Assembly: GCF_006937785.1 (NCBI RefSeq)
Contig: NZ_SJEE01000009.1
Span: forward strand, 1 to 64,000
DNA: 64,000 nt
Origin: Pseudanabaena sp. UWO311
GTDB lineage: Bacteria; Cyanobacteriota; Cyanobacteriia; Pseudanabaenales; Pseudanabaenaceae
Reading direction: 5' to 3'
The notes beneath the pieces were generated by a model, which worked only from the letters and a program-made list of their open reading frames with translations, did not search any database and had not been told where the DNA came from. Of the stretch, positions 44,573 to 52,769 are shown in pieces (position 1 is the stretch's first letter; every line of letters begins with the position of its first letter). The translations under genes and the position numbers were made by a program.

Positions 44573-45679
44573 ATGCAACAAAAGTCTATCCAGTCTAATA
44601 ACCAAACAGCCCAAACTAGATTTGCTACTTTTGATCCGCGTTATTTTTCACAGATTGTAGCCACTTCTGAGCCGATGACCGATGAGTGGCGACGTTGGAT
44701 TGCTGATAGTAAGTTTACGGGTATTGAGGACTCCATAATCATACAACAGCTAATTATGCATGGGATTAGTCCTAGCTCAGCCAGATTAGAAGTAAGCTCT
44801 ATTAATCAAAATCCTTATTTTCAATCGGGAAATAAATTTGTTCAATTACTTCAAAAGTCAGAATCCCACGCTAACATACTCGCTGAGTTAGCTTTACTAG
44901 CTCCTAATTCTCAATCCATTGAAAGAAAGCCTAATATCTCACGAGCTGATTTTTTAGAAAATTACTACGCTAAAAATATCCCCCTCATCCTCACTGATAT
45001 TACAAAAAACTGGCAAGCGCTTTCGCTTTGGACCCCAGAATATTTAAAGGAAAATTATGGTCAGGTCGAGATAGAAGTACAAAGCGATCGAAATAGCGAT
45101 CGCCTATATGAGCTTAATATCGATAAGCATCGCCAAAAGATGCAAATGGCTGATTATGCTGACAATGTCGTAAAAGGGGGAGCAACGAACAATTACTACA
45201 TGGTGGCAAACAATGGCAATATCGAAAAAACTGCTTTGCGAGGTTTGCTGAAGGACATTGAGATATTTCCCGAGTATCTCGATCCACAAAATATTAACGG
45301 CACTACTTTCTTTTGGTTTGGTCCTGCTGGAACGATTACGCCTTTACACCATGATCCTGTCAATCTGATATTTGTCCAAGTTTACGGTCGCAAAGTATGG
45401 AAGATTATTCCGCCATATTTCACGCATAGGCTTTATAACTATCAGGGAGTTTTTAGTGCGGTGGATGTTGAAGATCCTGACTATGAGAAGTATCCATTAT
45501 TTTATCAAGTTCCCATTATCGAAGTAACTCTAAATCCTGGGGACGCGATCTTTATGCCTGTTGGATGGTGGCACACCGTCAAATCTCTAGATATCAGTAT
45601 CTCTATGTCTTTTACTAATTTTGTATTTCCCAATAAATACGAATGGGCATATCCTGCAATTAAAAATAATGATTTGTGA
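44573..45679 (+). CDS. JmjC-like cupin (Fe(II)/2-oxoglutarate hydroxylase family)
   Basis: A 368-residue protein. The C-terminal 240 residues match cupin_8/JmjC hydroxylases. The metal triad is visible as HxD in TPLHHDPVNLIF (about residues 256-267) and a distal His in PVGWWHTVKSL. A Lys/Arg for 2-oxoglutarate lies in YGRKVWKIIPP. The segment NYYAKNIPLILTDITKNWQAL is typical of the family entry. The N-terminal 115 residues are helical and unclassified (EWRRWIADS). The substrate, a protein or small molecule, is unknown. ATG at 44573, with no strong Shine-Dalgarno. It is divergent from hpsA and ends in two hairpins. Confidence 0.85.
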   Translation: MQQKSIQSNNQTAQTRFATFDPRYFSQIVATSEPMTDEWRRWIADSKFTGIEDSIIIQQLIMHGISPSSARLEVSSINQNPYFQSGNKFVQLLQKSESHANILAELALLAPNSQSIERKPNISRADFLENYYAKNIPLILTDITKNWQALSLWTPEYLKENYGQVEIEVQSDRNSDRLYELNIDKHRQKMQMADYADNVVKGGATNNYYMVANNGNIEKTALRGLLKDIEIFPEYLDPQNINGTTFFWFGPAGTITPLHHDPVNLIFVQVYGRKVWKIIPPYFTHRLYNYQGVFSAVDVEDPDYEKYPLFYQVPIIEVTLNPGDAIFMPVGWWHTVKSLDISISMSFTNFVFPNKYEWAYPAIKNNDL

Positions 45680-45683
45680 TAGA

Positions 45684-45765
45684 TAAGGATGGGCGGCGCT
45701 TCGCGCCGCCCATCCTTACTACTCCCGAAATAGCGGTGCGGGGCGAAGCCCCGCACCGCTATTTC
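45684..45765. terminator. Double hairpin after the cupin gene
   Basis: Two perfect hairpins in tandem: 16 bp (45684-45699 / 45703-45718, TTC loop) and 18 bp (45727-45744 / 45748-45765, GAA loop). Both loops and stem tips are GCG-rich. The first is 4 nt past the stop. Confidence 0.75.
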
Positions 45766-45957
45766 TTGGTTTTGTATATCTATTTCTTTAGTGGGAAGGG
45801 AGTATATAAATTTTGCAGTTTTATAGACACACTATGCGATATCCTAGATAGGCTGTAAAAAACACACGCTTGAGGCTTCGGGTGTTTAAAGTTACTTGTA
45901 GCTTTTAAATTCCATCTCAGGCGCAAGGATAAACCCGAACAATAGGAGAAAAATTAA

Positions 45958-46737
45958 ATGGGAGTCGTAACCCTAGCCCAGTTGCTAGAGTCTGGAGTTC
46001 ACTTCGGGCATCAAACCCGTCGTTGGAACCCCAAGATGGAGCCTTACATCTTTACCGAGCGTAATGGCGTTCACATCATTGACCTAGTTCAAACTGCTCA
46101 ATATCTTGAAGAAGCTTATGTTTATTTGCGTCAAGCATCTGAGCAAGGCAAAAAGGTCTTGTTTGTTGGAACCAAGCGTCAAGCTGCTGGTCTAATTGCT
46201 CAAGAAGCAGCTCGTTGCGGTAGCTACTACATCAACCAACGCTGGTTGGGTGGAATGCTCACCAACTGGACAACGATCAAAACTCGTGTCGATCGCCTCA
46301 AGGATCTTGAACGTCGCGACGAAAGTGGCGCACTCGATCGCCTTCCTAAGAAAGAAGCATCGACTCTTCGCCGTGAAATGGAAAAGCTTCGCAAGTACCT
46401 TGGCGGCATCAAGCTTATGCGTAAGCCACCCGACATTGTGATCGTGGTTGACCACAAACGTGAGTACAACGCTGTTCAAGAATGCCAAAAGTTGAAGATT
46501 CCCATTGTGTCTTTGCTTGATACCAACTGCGATCCCGATAGCGTTGACATCGGTATTCCTGCAAATGACGACGCAATTCGCTCGATTAAGTTGATTGTCG
46601 GTAAGCTTGCCGATGCAATCTACGAAGGTCGTCATGGCGACATCGAAGACATCGAGTATGAAGTATCTGCTGAAGATGCTGAAGCTTATGTTGAAGATGA
46701 AGCGATCATTACTGGAGATGAAGAAGAAGCTGCTTAA
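45958..46737 (+). CDS. rpsB: 30S ribosomal protein S2
   Basis: A 259-residue S2 protein of the small ribosomal subunit. Signatures are [20 protein letters not shown] at the start, the [15 protein letters not shown] helix, [12 protein letters not shown], and the acidic C-terminal tail (about 35 residues, rich in Asp/Glu). GGAG lies 8-10 nt before the ATG at 45958. In most bacteria, including well-studied cyanobacteria, tsf (EF-Ts) follows immediately. Here a strong terminator and an oppositely oriented toxin-antitoxin pair follow instead. The roughly 190-nt leader could carry S2 autoregulation, but no specific element was identified. Confidence 0.97.
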   Translation: MGVVTLAQLLESGVHFGHQTRRWNPKMEPYIFTERNGVHIIDLVQTAQYLEEAYVYLRQASEQGKKVLFVGTKRQAAGLIAQEAARCGSYYINQRWLGGMLTNWTTIKTRVDRLKDLERRDESGALDRLPKKEASTLRREMEKLRKYLGGIKLMRKPPDIVIVVDHKREYNAVQECQKLKIPIVSLLDTNCDPDSVDIGIPANDDAIRSIKLIVGKLADAIYEGRHGDIEDIEYEVSAEDAEAYVEDEAIITGDEEEAA

Positions 46738-46752
46738 TGCTTCTTTAAACAT

Positions 46753-46783
46753 AAAAAAGGAGGCGCTTTGCGCCTCCTTTTTT
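46753..46783. terminator. Terminator after rpsB
   Basis: Perfect 14-bp stem AAAAAAGGAGGCGC / GCGCCTCCTTTTTT, TTT loop. It serves rpsB and probably the convergent toxin gene. Confidence 0.85.
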
Positions 46784-46791
46784 TACTGGCA

Positions 46792-47061
46792 TTAATAAAC
46801 TTCATCGTGACTACCAATATCGACTAAAACTATTGTCTCATTTTGGACTAGAAAAACACAAATAATACGGTATTCATAGGTCAGACTACAGGCATAAAAT
46901 TCGCTAAGATCACCTTTTAATTTATGTGTTTTTAGTGATGGATCAAATGGAGAAGTTTTAAGCTTTTCTAAAACTTCTCCATACTTGTCAATTAAGTGAG
47001 GACGTTTTTTAAAGAACTTGCGCTCTTTACGTTTATAGTCATCATCTTTAACTAATTTCAT
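46792..47061 (-). CDS. YafQ/RelE-type toxin (mRNA interferase)
   Basis: An 89-residue basic protein with the RelE/YafQ fold pattern. It has an N-terminal Lys/Arg-rich helix (YKRKERKFFKKRPHL), the HKLKGDLSEFYACSLTYEYRI core strand segment, and a C-terminal VLVDIGSHDEVY with the His typical of the active end. RelE-family toxins cleave mRNA in the ribosomal A site. It overlaps the upstream antitoxin gene by 14 nt, so translation is coupled. The key residues look intact, so the toxin is probably active. Confidence 0.85.
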   Translation of the reverse strand: MKLVKDDDYKRKERKFFKKRPHLIDKYGEVLEKLKTSPFDPSLKTHKLKGDLSEFYACSLTYEYRIICVFLVQNETIVLVDIGSHDEVY

Positions 47062-47305
47062 GTTTTAAATCTTGAATATAAGTTTTTACATCACTAATCT
47101 CGGTAAAGCCCGATAAACCTTCCTGTTTAATTTTTTGTATGGTTTTTAAGCATTGATGTTGATCTATTGCGAGATCTTCATCAGATTCTTGCTCTATCTC
47201 ACTATTAATTCCCAAGCGAAAATAGTGAATCAGATCATATAGAGCAGATAGTTTAGATTCGGGAATATATTGCAACTCATTAATGATGGCATCTTTACTT
47301 GACAT
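47048..47305 (-). CDS. Antitoxin of the YafQ/RelE-type pair
   Basis: An 85-residue acidic protein upstream of and overlapping the toxin gene. The N-terminal helix region (SSKDAIINELQYIPESKLSALYDLIHYF) resembles antitoxin N-termini common in cyanobacteria. The C-terminal helices (EISDVKTYIQDLKHEI) should wrap the toxin. No clear ribbon-helix-helix or AbrB motif is visible. Assignment relies mainly on operon structure. ATG at 47303-47305. Confidence 0.75.
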   Translation of the reverse strand: MSSKDAIINELQYIPESKLSALYDLIHYFRLGINSEIEQESDEDLAIDQHQCLKTIQKIKQEGLSGFTEISDVKTYIQDLKHEIS

Positions 47306-47341
47306 TGCTCGATACCTGTAAAAGTAGTGTTGAAAATATTG

Positions 47342-48487
47342 CTATTGATAAATTTTACCTAATAATACCGATCGCTTTGCACCTGTGACGCTGGGTAAAT
47401 TGCCAGAACGTTCTTTGAGACGCAAATATCCCAACACAGCGAAGGAGATCGCCTCTTTACTATCACCACTCATCCCAAAGTCATCTGTACGCTTTACGAT
47501 CGCAGGAGCTAATAAATCCTGTAAACGCTCCATCAAATAACCGTTGCGCCCACCGCCGCCGCCAATCAAAACTTCATCGGGAAATACGGGCAGAAAATCA
47601 CGGTAACTTTTAGCGATCGCCCTAGCCGTAAACTCAGTAAGTGTAGCCAAAATATCGTAATTGCTCAAATGTTGGCATTCCGCCAAACGCGCTTCTAAAT
47701 AGTCAGGACTAAATAACTCGCGTCCAGTAGATTTCGGCGGTGCGATCACAAAAAATTCTTGCTCTAGCCATTTATTGATTAAATCTAAATCTGGGTTACC
47801 TTGACGGGCGATCGCGCCATCAAGATCAAAGGTTTCACCAAATAACTTTTGGATTGCCATATCCACCAGTACATTGCCAGTCCCATTGTCAAAACCAAAA
47901 ACCTGATCTTGATTCTCAATCGAGTTGGGAGGTAAATAAGTTAGGTTACTGATCCCACCAATATTTTGGCAGACGCGATATTTAGTAGGATGAGAAAACA
48001 ACAAAACATCAACGAGTGGAACGAGTGGAGCCCCATGTCCACCTAATTCGATATCCGCAACTCGAAAATCGCTGACAGTCTTGATCCCCGTTAATTCGGC
48101 AATTACTGCGCCCCGTCCAAGCTGCACCGTGTAGCCCATTTGCTCCCCAACAGGAGGACGATGAAATACGGTTTGACCGTGAGAGCCAATCAAGTCGGGC
48201 TGATGATCGCCCTTTTTCATAATGGCGATCGCAGCTTTAGCAAAACTCTCGGCAATGCGATCATCGAGTTCACATATTTGCTGTAGCGATCGCGCTTCCC
48301 CTGCACAAACAGCAAGGATCTCATTTCTTAAATCCGTATCATATTCGTATGTATGCCCTGCGATCAGGTTAGTGGTGAGGATGCCTTGGCGATCGCAAAT
48401 TTCTACAAGCGCAGCATCGATCCCATCTACCGATGTCCCACTCATCAAGCCGATTGCTAATATTTTGTCAGTTGGGGCATTAATCAT
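47342..48487 (-). CDS. anmK: Anhydro-N-acetylmuramic acid kinase
   Basis: AnmK phosphorylates and opens 1,6-anhydroMurNAc during cell-wall recycling. The 381-residue length fits. ASKHA-fold signatures are present: AIGLMSGTSVDGIDAALVEI at the N-terminus, GSHGQTVFHRP, QNIGGISNLTYLP, FDNGTGNVLVD, and the C-terminal LIGGGGGRNGYLM. Start ATG at 48485-48487. A second, broken copy of its first 33 or so codons lies at 49365-49478, followed by small unrelated genes. The locus was therefore rearranged upstream of this intact copy. Confidence 0.94.
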   Translation of the reverse strand: MINAPTDKILAIGLMSGTSVDGIDAALVEICDRQGILTTNLIAGHTYEYDTDLRNEILAVCAGEARSLQQICELDDRIAESFAKAAIAIMKKGDHQPDLIGSHGQTVFHRPPVGEQMGYTVQLGRGAVIAELTGIKTVSDFRVADIELGGHGAPLVPLVDVLLFSHPTKYRVCQNIGGISNLTYLPPNSIENQDQVFGFDNGTGNVLVDMAIQKLFGETFDLDGAIARQGNPDLDLINKWLEQEFFVIAPPKSTGRELFSPDYLEARLAECQHLSNYDILATLTEFTARAIAKSYRDFLPVFPDEVLIGGGGGRNGYLMERLQDLLAPAIVKRTDDFGMSGDSKEAISFAVLGYLRLKERSGNLPSVTGAKRSVLLGKIYQ

Positions 48488-48545
48488 GAATTGTAGCTAG
48501 ATAAAAAGATAGTGACGAGCGCTAGTTTGAGAAATTTTTATATTG

Positions 48546-48848
48546 CTAAGCTTGTTTTCGATTTAGCATTTCAATCATCATCCTGATACTTTCGGCTTGA
48601 GTCTGAGCAACGACCGCTTGTTGTCTGGTGATTTCTTTGATTTCTACCAATTCAGCATGGAGTGTTTCGCGCTGCTCTCTTGCCTCTTCTCTGACACTGT
48701 TTATTTCAGCCTTGATGTTAGGCAATTCAAGGTACAAAGCCTCGATGAGTCTGCCTATTTGTTCGCCTTGTTGGTCTATCTTGTCAGCGATCCGATCTAC
48801 TTTGTCAGCAAATCGGTCTAATCGTTCATCCGTCCATCTTTCAGTCAT
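48546..48848 (-). CDS. Small coiled-coil protein, function unknown
   Basis: A 100-residue, highly charged, almost wholly helical protein (TDERLDRFADKVDRIADKID, then NSVREEAREQRETLHAELVEI). Heptad-like spacing suggests a coiled-coil oligomer. There is no membrane span or known domain. Similar short coiled-coil ORFs are frequent in cyanobacterial genomes. It lies between the intact anmK and its broken copy, within the probable inserted segment. ATG at 48846-48848. Confidence 0.6.
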   Translation of the reverse strand: MTERWTDERLDRFADKVDRIADKIDQQGEQIGRLIEALYLELPNIKAEINSVREEAREQRETLHAELVEIKEITRQQAVVAQTQAESIRMMIEMLNRKQA

Positions 48849-48913
48849 TGTATTAGTCTCTGCGATCAGTTTCTTGGTATTGTCTAGGCTGATTTAGGGG
48901 TGTGATAGATTTT

Positions 48914-49180
48914 TTACTCTAGCCGTGGAGCTAAGATTTTTTCTTGGATTTTGGCTGTAACTTCATCAATCTCTTTGGATGACAGAATATTACCCACTTT
49001 GCTGTCGGTCAAAATTTCTTTCAACTCGTTATAGCTAATGGCATTAATTTTCTCGAATAAGTAATTACCAAGATTTGCACCGTGGTTAATTCCTGCCCTT
49101 ATGTTACACCTTGACTCATCCTCGATCTGTACATCTCTAAGCATATCTGCTTCATCAATGTTAAATTCATCCGTAATCAT
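48914..49180 (-). CDS. Small acidic protein, function unknown
   Basis: An 88-residue protein with an acidic N-terminus (MITDEFNIDEADMLRDVQIED), a Gly/Asn-rich middle (GINHGANLGNYL), and helical C-terminus (SSKEIDEVTAKIQEKIL). No family was recognised. It is the second small gene between the anmK copies, on the same strand. It is probably real, given its composition and absence of a competing frame, but evidence is limited. Confidence 0.5.
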   Translation of the reverse strand: MITDEFNIDEADMLRDVQIEDESRCNIRAGINHGANLGNYLFEKINAISYNELKEILTDSKVGNILSSKEIDEVTAKIQEKILAPRLE

Positions 49181-49213
49181 GGTTCACCTACGCTTTTGTC
49201 CTTTTGTCTGCAC

Positions 49214-49327
49214 TTAGCACCATATATTTTCCGCGATCGCCTCATCCAGAATTAGCCAGAGTTGATGTTTTTCTTCTAAGCTCACAGCATTGATTGACTC
49301 AATAGCAGAGTGTAATACTTGGGTCAT
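49214..49327 (-). CDS. Very short antitoxin-like ORF
   Basis: A 37-residue ORF: MTQVLHSAIESINAVSLEEK, then a helix QLWLILDEAIAENIW. The start resembles the N-terminal helix of small cyanobacterial antitoxin-type proteins (MTQxLxxAI...LSLEEQ...). No partner toxin is adjacent. It may be a remnant of a longer antitoxin or a small functional protein. It lies between the anmK remnant and the 88-residue gene. Confidence 0.4.
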   Translation of the reverse strand: MTQVLHSAIESINAVSLEEKHQLWLILDEAIAENIWC

Positions 49328-49364
49328 AATTTACACCTTATAGATTTTAAACTTGTTAACTATT

Positions 49365-49478
49365 TTACTTGTCTGCAAGGCGATCGCTAATTTCCACCAG
49401 ACCCGCATCGATGCCATCGACCGATGTTCCACTCATCAACCCGATCGATAATATTTTGTCAGTTGGTGCATTAATCAT
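49365..49478 (-). pseudogene. Broken duplicate of the anmK 5' end
   Basis: The frame begins MINAPTDKILSIGLMSGTSV, continues GIDAGLVEISDR, and then leaves anmK homology and stops after 37 residues. Over about 98 nt it differs from the intact anmK 5' end (48390-48487) at roughly 13 positions. Its ATG overlaps the stop of the 155-residue gene upstream (ATGA), a normal operon junction. This suggests that this was the original anmK start and that the downstream part was displaced. The catalytic regions are lost, so it cannot be an active kinase. Confidence 0.85.
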
Positions 49479-49942
49479 AATTTCTCTTGCTTAGAAGAAT
49501 TTTCTAAATCTAATAATGCTTTTTCTGCACACCATTGTCGAGAATGTTCAGGGTGACCTGCTTGTATCTCTTCAATCAGACGGCAGGTTTCTGGATAATC
49601 GTAAAATAGGGATGACAATAGTTTTAATTCTGCTTTACTGATCGCTTGGCGACTAGTTTGGACTTCATCACGAGCAGCTTTGATATGACGATCTATTAAT
49701 TGCTTTTTACGTTCTGCTTCTAGTCTCTCTTTTTCTCTCACTTCGCGACGTTTGCGCTCAATACTCTTTTCTTGTAAAGATTTTGGCTTAGGATATTTTT
49801 TCTGGATATCCCATTTAGTAGTATATTTTGGACGTTTCCAAAATCTTGATAATCTGTCATTATTTGAGTGTGACGATTTTTGACTTAATAAAAACCACAA
49901 CAGAATTAGCAAAACAATTGCTATCAAAGTTGTAAACGGCAT
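49475..49942 (-). CDS. Single-span membrane protein, function unknown
   Basis: A 155-residue protein. An N-terminal membrane anchor (TTLIAIVLLILLWFLLS) precedes a strongly basic and charged helical region rich in Lys/Arg/Glu (QEKSIERKRREVREKERLEA) and a C-terminal helical domain (CRLIEEIQAGHPEHSRQWCA) that resembles a small repeat seen in other cyanobacterial unknowns. Its stop overlaps the start of the broken anmK copy, so it was probably co-transcribed with anmK originally. ATG at 49940-49942. Confidence 0.6.
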   Translation of the reverse strand: MPFTTLIAIVLLILLWFLLSQKSSHSNNDRLSRFWKRPKYTTKWDIQKKYPKPKSLQEKSIERKRREVREKERLEAERKKQLIDRHIKAARDEVQTSRQAISKAELKLLSSLFYDYPETCRLIEEIQAGHPEHSRQWCAEKALLDLENSSKQEKL

Positions 49943-50061
49943 ATTATAAAGATCTACGCTACTCTTACGACAAAAATTTTACTGCTTTAACAGCAACTTT
50001 TCAGCTAAAATCAGAATTTTACAGTTAATTTATTTTAGTGAAGTTGTTCTAGAAAAATATT

Positions 50062-50094
50062 AAAGGAGGAGGCGCAAAGCGCCTCCTCCTTTAG
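50062..50094 (-). terminator. Terminator of gnd
   Basis: Perfect 15-bp stem TAAAGGAGGAGGCGC / GCGCCTCCTCCTTTA with AAA loop, immediately after the gnd stop. Confidence 0.8.
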
Positions 50095-50095
50095 G

Positions 50096-51520
50096 TTATT
50101 TCATCCACTCAGTGTGGAAAAACTCACCTCTGGGCTTGTCGGTGCGCTCGTAAGTGTGTGCACCGAAGTAATCGCGCTGAGCTTGTGTCAAGTTCTGAGG
50201 TAAGCGATCGCGTCGGTAGCTATCGAAATAATCGAGAGATGCACTAAACGCGGGGATCGGAATACCCAACTGTGCCGCAGCCATGACGACCTTACGCCAA
50301 GCAGCTTCTTTGGTCAGAATAGTTTGCGTAAAGTCAGGATCAACTAACAAATTAGGCAATTGAGGATTGCGCTGAAAAGCTAGCTTGATCTTGTCAAGGA
50401 AAGCAGCACGGATAATGCAACCACCTTTCCAAATTCGTGCAATTTCGCCAAGGTTTAAGTCGTAGCCAAACTCGCGAGAAGCTGCACCCAAAAGTGCCAT
50501 TCCTTGAGCGTAAGAACAAATTTTGGAACAGTAAAGGGCATCACGTACCGCATCGATAAATTCTTGGCGATCGCCTTCATATTTACCAGAAGTTGAACTG
50601 ATTAGCACCTTCGAGGCAGCCACCCGTTGTTCCTTATAAGAAGACATCACCCGCGCAGTCACCGCCGCGATCATCGTGGGGATCGGTACGCCAAGATCAA
50701 AGGCACTTTCCACAGTCCATTTGCCTGTTCCCTTTTGCCCAGCCGCATCCACAATCTTGTTAACTAATGCATCCCCAGAGAGCTCATCAGTTTTTGTGAA
50801 AATATCAGCTGTGATATCGATGAGATAAGAATCAAGCTCTGAACTTTTCCATGCGGTAAAGGTTTCATGCAACTCACTTGCCGTCAAGCCTAAACCAGTA
50901 CTGAGTAGATCGTAAGCCTCAGCAATCAACTGCATATCGCCATATTCAATGCCGTTATGCACCATTTTTACGTAATGCCCCGCACTACCTTTGCCAATGT
51001 AGGTCACACAAGCGCCATCATCGACTTGAGCAGCAATTTTGGTCACAATCGGCTCAATTTCTGCATAGGCAGACTTTTGCCCGCCAGGCATCATGCTAGG
51101 GCCATTGAGAGCACCTTCTTCGCCGCCACTAACACCCATGCCGATGAATTTAAGATTGATCGCTTCTAGCTCAACGGTACGACGTTCAGTATCACCAAAG
51201 AGCGAGTTACCACCATCGATAATAATGTCGCCTTCTTCCAAAAATGGGATTAGTTCTTGGATTACAGCATCAACGGGGGCTCCCGCCTTTACCATAATCA
51301 GCATTTTGCGAGGTCGCTCTAGGGAAGCAACAAATTCAGCGATCGTGAATGTACCTTTGAAGTTTTTACCAGCAGCGCGTGTTGCTAAAAACTTATCGGT
51401 TTTATCACGGCTCCGATTATAAACACTCATCGAAAACCCATTGCGCTCAATGTTCAGAGCAAGGTTTTCACCCATCACAGCCAAACCAATCAATCCAAAA
51501 TTCTGCTTGTCAGATGTCAT
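50096..51520 (-). CDS. gnd: 6-phosphogluconate dehydrogenase, decarboxylating
   Basis: Gnd converts 6-phosphogluconate to ribulose-5-phosphate with NADPH in the oxidative pentose phosphate pathway. At 474 residues it has normal length. The NADP fold has [20 protein letters not shown] (GxAxMG). Substrate motifs [19 protein letters not shown] and [13 protein letters not shown] (catalytic Lys and His-Asn) are intact. The C-terminal [11 protein letters not shown] also matches. ATG at 51518-51520 is chosen because AGGA lies 8 nt upstream. A frame extension of 18 residues upstream is not supported. Confidence 0.96.
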   Translation of the reverse strand: MTSDKQNFGLIGLAVMGENLALNIERNGFSMSVYNRSRDKTDKFLATRAAGKNFKGTFTIAEFVASLERPRKMLIMVKAGAPVDAVIQELIPFLEEGDIIIDGGNSLFGDTERRTVELEAINLKFIGMGVSGGEEGALNGPSMMPGGQKSAYAEIEPIVTKIAAQVDDGACVTYIGKGSAGHYVKMVHNGIEYGDMQLIAEAYDLLSTGLGLTASELHETFTAWKSSELDSYLIDITADIFTKTDELSGDALVNKIVDAAGQKGTGKWTVESAFDLGVPIPTMIAAVTARVMSSYKEQRVAASKVLISSTSGKYEGDRQEFIDAVRDALYCSKICSYAQGMALLGAASREFGYDLNLGEIARIWKGGCIIRAAFLDKIKLAFQRNPQLPNLLVDPDFTQTILTKEAAWRKVVMAAAQLGIPIPAFSASLDYFDSYRRDRLPQNLTQAQRDYFGAHTYERTDKPRGEFFHTEWMK

Positions 51521-51589
51521 AAAATCCTCACTATCCATGAACGAATATGCTTCATTCTCAAAATACAAACCCAAAACATAGGCAAATTG

Positions 51590-51680
51590 CCTAACCTACA
51601 GCACTTTACGCTAAAATCCTAACCAATAAACTTTTTGAAAGTGCCGCTTTGCGCCCCTTTCAAAAAGTTTATTGTGGTTC
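51590..51680. repeat. Palindromic repeat family B, copy 2 (inverted)
   Basis: An 18-bp stem (51624-51641 / 51657-51674) preceded on this strand by CTACAGCACTTTACGCTAAA. This is the degenerate inverse of the family B tail AGCGCAAAGCGCTGTAA. The GTGGTTC flank (51674-51680) is mirrored by GAACCAC before copy 3. It lies just upstream of the gnd start. Confidence 0.6.
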
Positions 51681-51883
51681 ACATGGTCTAAAACTACTGT
51701 AGTGACAAAAGTATCGTAAGCGCTGATTTAGCGGGGATCGCAAATCCTTTGTAAATCCTTAATACCATCTGTCTCAAAAGGGGTACTTTATATGCCAATT
51801 TTCAGAATGGCAAAGAAATTTTGAAAATTTAAAAACCCTTGCTGGGTTTTAGAAATTAGTATTACAAATGCTGAATGACACAT

Positions 51884-51972
51884 GACAAGTGTGATGGCTA
51901 AATAAAACACTTGTCGTGCAATTCTCTTTATAAAAGTCAGTTTTGATGCAAGTCTGCCATCAAAATTGACTT
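51884..51972 (+). ncRNA. Candidate small RNA: two hairpins ending in a T-rich tail
   Basis: Hairpin 1 is GACAAGTGT / ACACTTGTC (51884-51892 / 51907-51915). Hairpin 2 is a 15-bp stem with one G-T pair (51934-51948 / 51958-51972), followed by TGGGTTTTTCT, a fair intrinsic terminator. No gene precedes it on this strand within 400 nt, so the terminator may end a short non-coding transcript. No known RNA family was recognised. Confidence 0.3.
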
Positions 51973-52061
51973 TGGGTTTTTCTATACCGCAAGCATCGAA
52001 AAAACCAGAATTAGTTTAATTAGAACTGCTGAAAGCTTACTAAACAGAGTTAATTACAAAG

Positions 52062-52110
52062 CAAAACCCGCAAAGTTGCGCCTCGCAAGACCGCAAATTT
52101 GCGGGTTTTG
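52062..52110. repeat. Hairpin in the 51.5-52.8 kb gene-free region
   Basis: 13-bp stem CAAAACCCGCAAA / TTTGCGGGTTTTG, with an inner TTGCG/CGCAA extension. No adjacent gene end explains it. Confidence 0.55.
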
Positions 52111-52158
52111 GCAATTTATTTTGCTCAAGTACTTATTACAGCAATTACCGATCAAACG

Positions 52159-52245
52159 AACCACAAGAAAAAACTTAAAAGCGTTGCTTCGCAACGCTTT
52201 TAAGTTTTTTCTTGGTTTGGGTTTGAGCGCAAAGCGCTGTAAGTA
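52159..52245. repeat. Palindromic repeat family B, copy 3
   Basis: Perfect 24-bp stem (52164-52187 / 52191-52214, TTC loop), then GTTTGGGTTTGAGCGCAAAGCGCTGTAA. The tail matches copy 1 near 3594-3616 at all but one or two positions. No gene ends within about 600 nt on either side, so this copy is not explained as a terminator. Confidence 0.75.
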
Positions 52246-52262
52246 AGGCAAATCAAAAAACT

Positions 52263-52633
52263 AAAGATAAGAAGTGTTGCGAAGCACCAGTCATCTTTAA
52301 GATTTTTATGACAATGGATAGATTTAGAACGCCAGACAGGGATAGAATTCACCAAACCCTTTTCCTACGGGTTACGCGAGATCTCCATGAAATTCTATGA
52401 AGTACTCTGACAAGTATTAACAGGACTGTCTGAGAACGGTGTATGCTTATTCAAGTTAAGATATCTAAAACTAAATCTTAACTGAAGCTAGAATTGGTAA
52501 TTTTGCTAACCAAACTAAAGCAACAAAGCCAATCAGCAAGAAGGATAGGTTAGACTACCTAAATATTTTATTTTTTTGCGGAACTTAGTTTAGGTAGGTT
52601 TTAAATATGGATTCATCTCAGACTTAACTGAGA
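52263..52633 (+). other. Candidate structured RNA / long leader upstream of 52770 gene
   Basis: Successive foldable segments lie here. There is a hairpin at 52263-52299. A multibranched unit is closed by CAGACAG / CTGTCTG (52333-52339 / 52426-52432) and contains ATAGAATTCA / TGAAATTCTAT and AACCC / GGGTT stems. Then come AGTTAAGAT / ATCTTAACT (52454-52462 / 52475-52483), CTACCTAAA / TTTAGGTAG (52555-52563 / 52589-52597) and TCTCAG / CTGAGA (52616-52621 / 52628-52633). No ORF is supported. It may be a long 5' leader or an independent RNA. The evidence is by-eye pairing only. Confidence 0.3.
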
Positions 52634-52769
52634 TAATTATCAACTAAAATTCTTTCTTATACAGTTTGAATAAGATAGATTTAACGTTGGTTTTGATCAC
52701 ATATTTTTCTAGCAATTGCTTAGTAAGGTCTAGTCCGCAATTAGACAGCTTATTTTTCTGGAGGTTCAG

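Noticed and set aside
44573-45679. Possible role of the JmjC cupin in the hps system
   Set aside because: Only divergent adjacency supports it. No shared operon, domain link or known precedent was seen, so no functional claim is made.
46192-46752. 186-codon antisense ORF within rpsB
   Set aside because: It lies wholly opposite a highly conserved ribosomal gene and is explained by its codon bias. No independent start signal is present.
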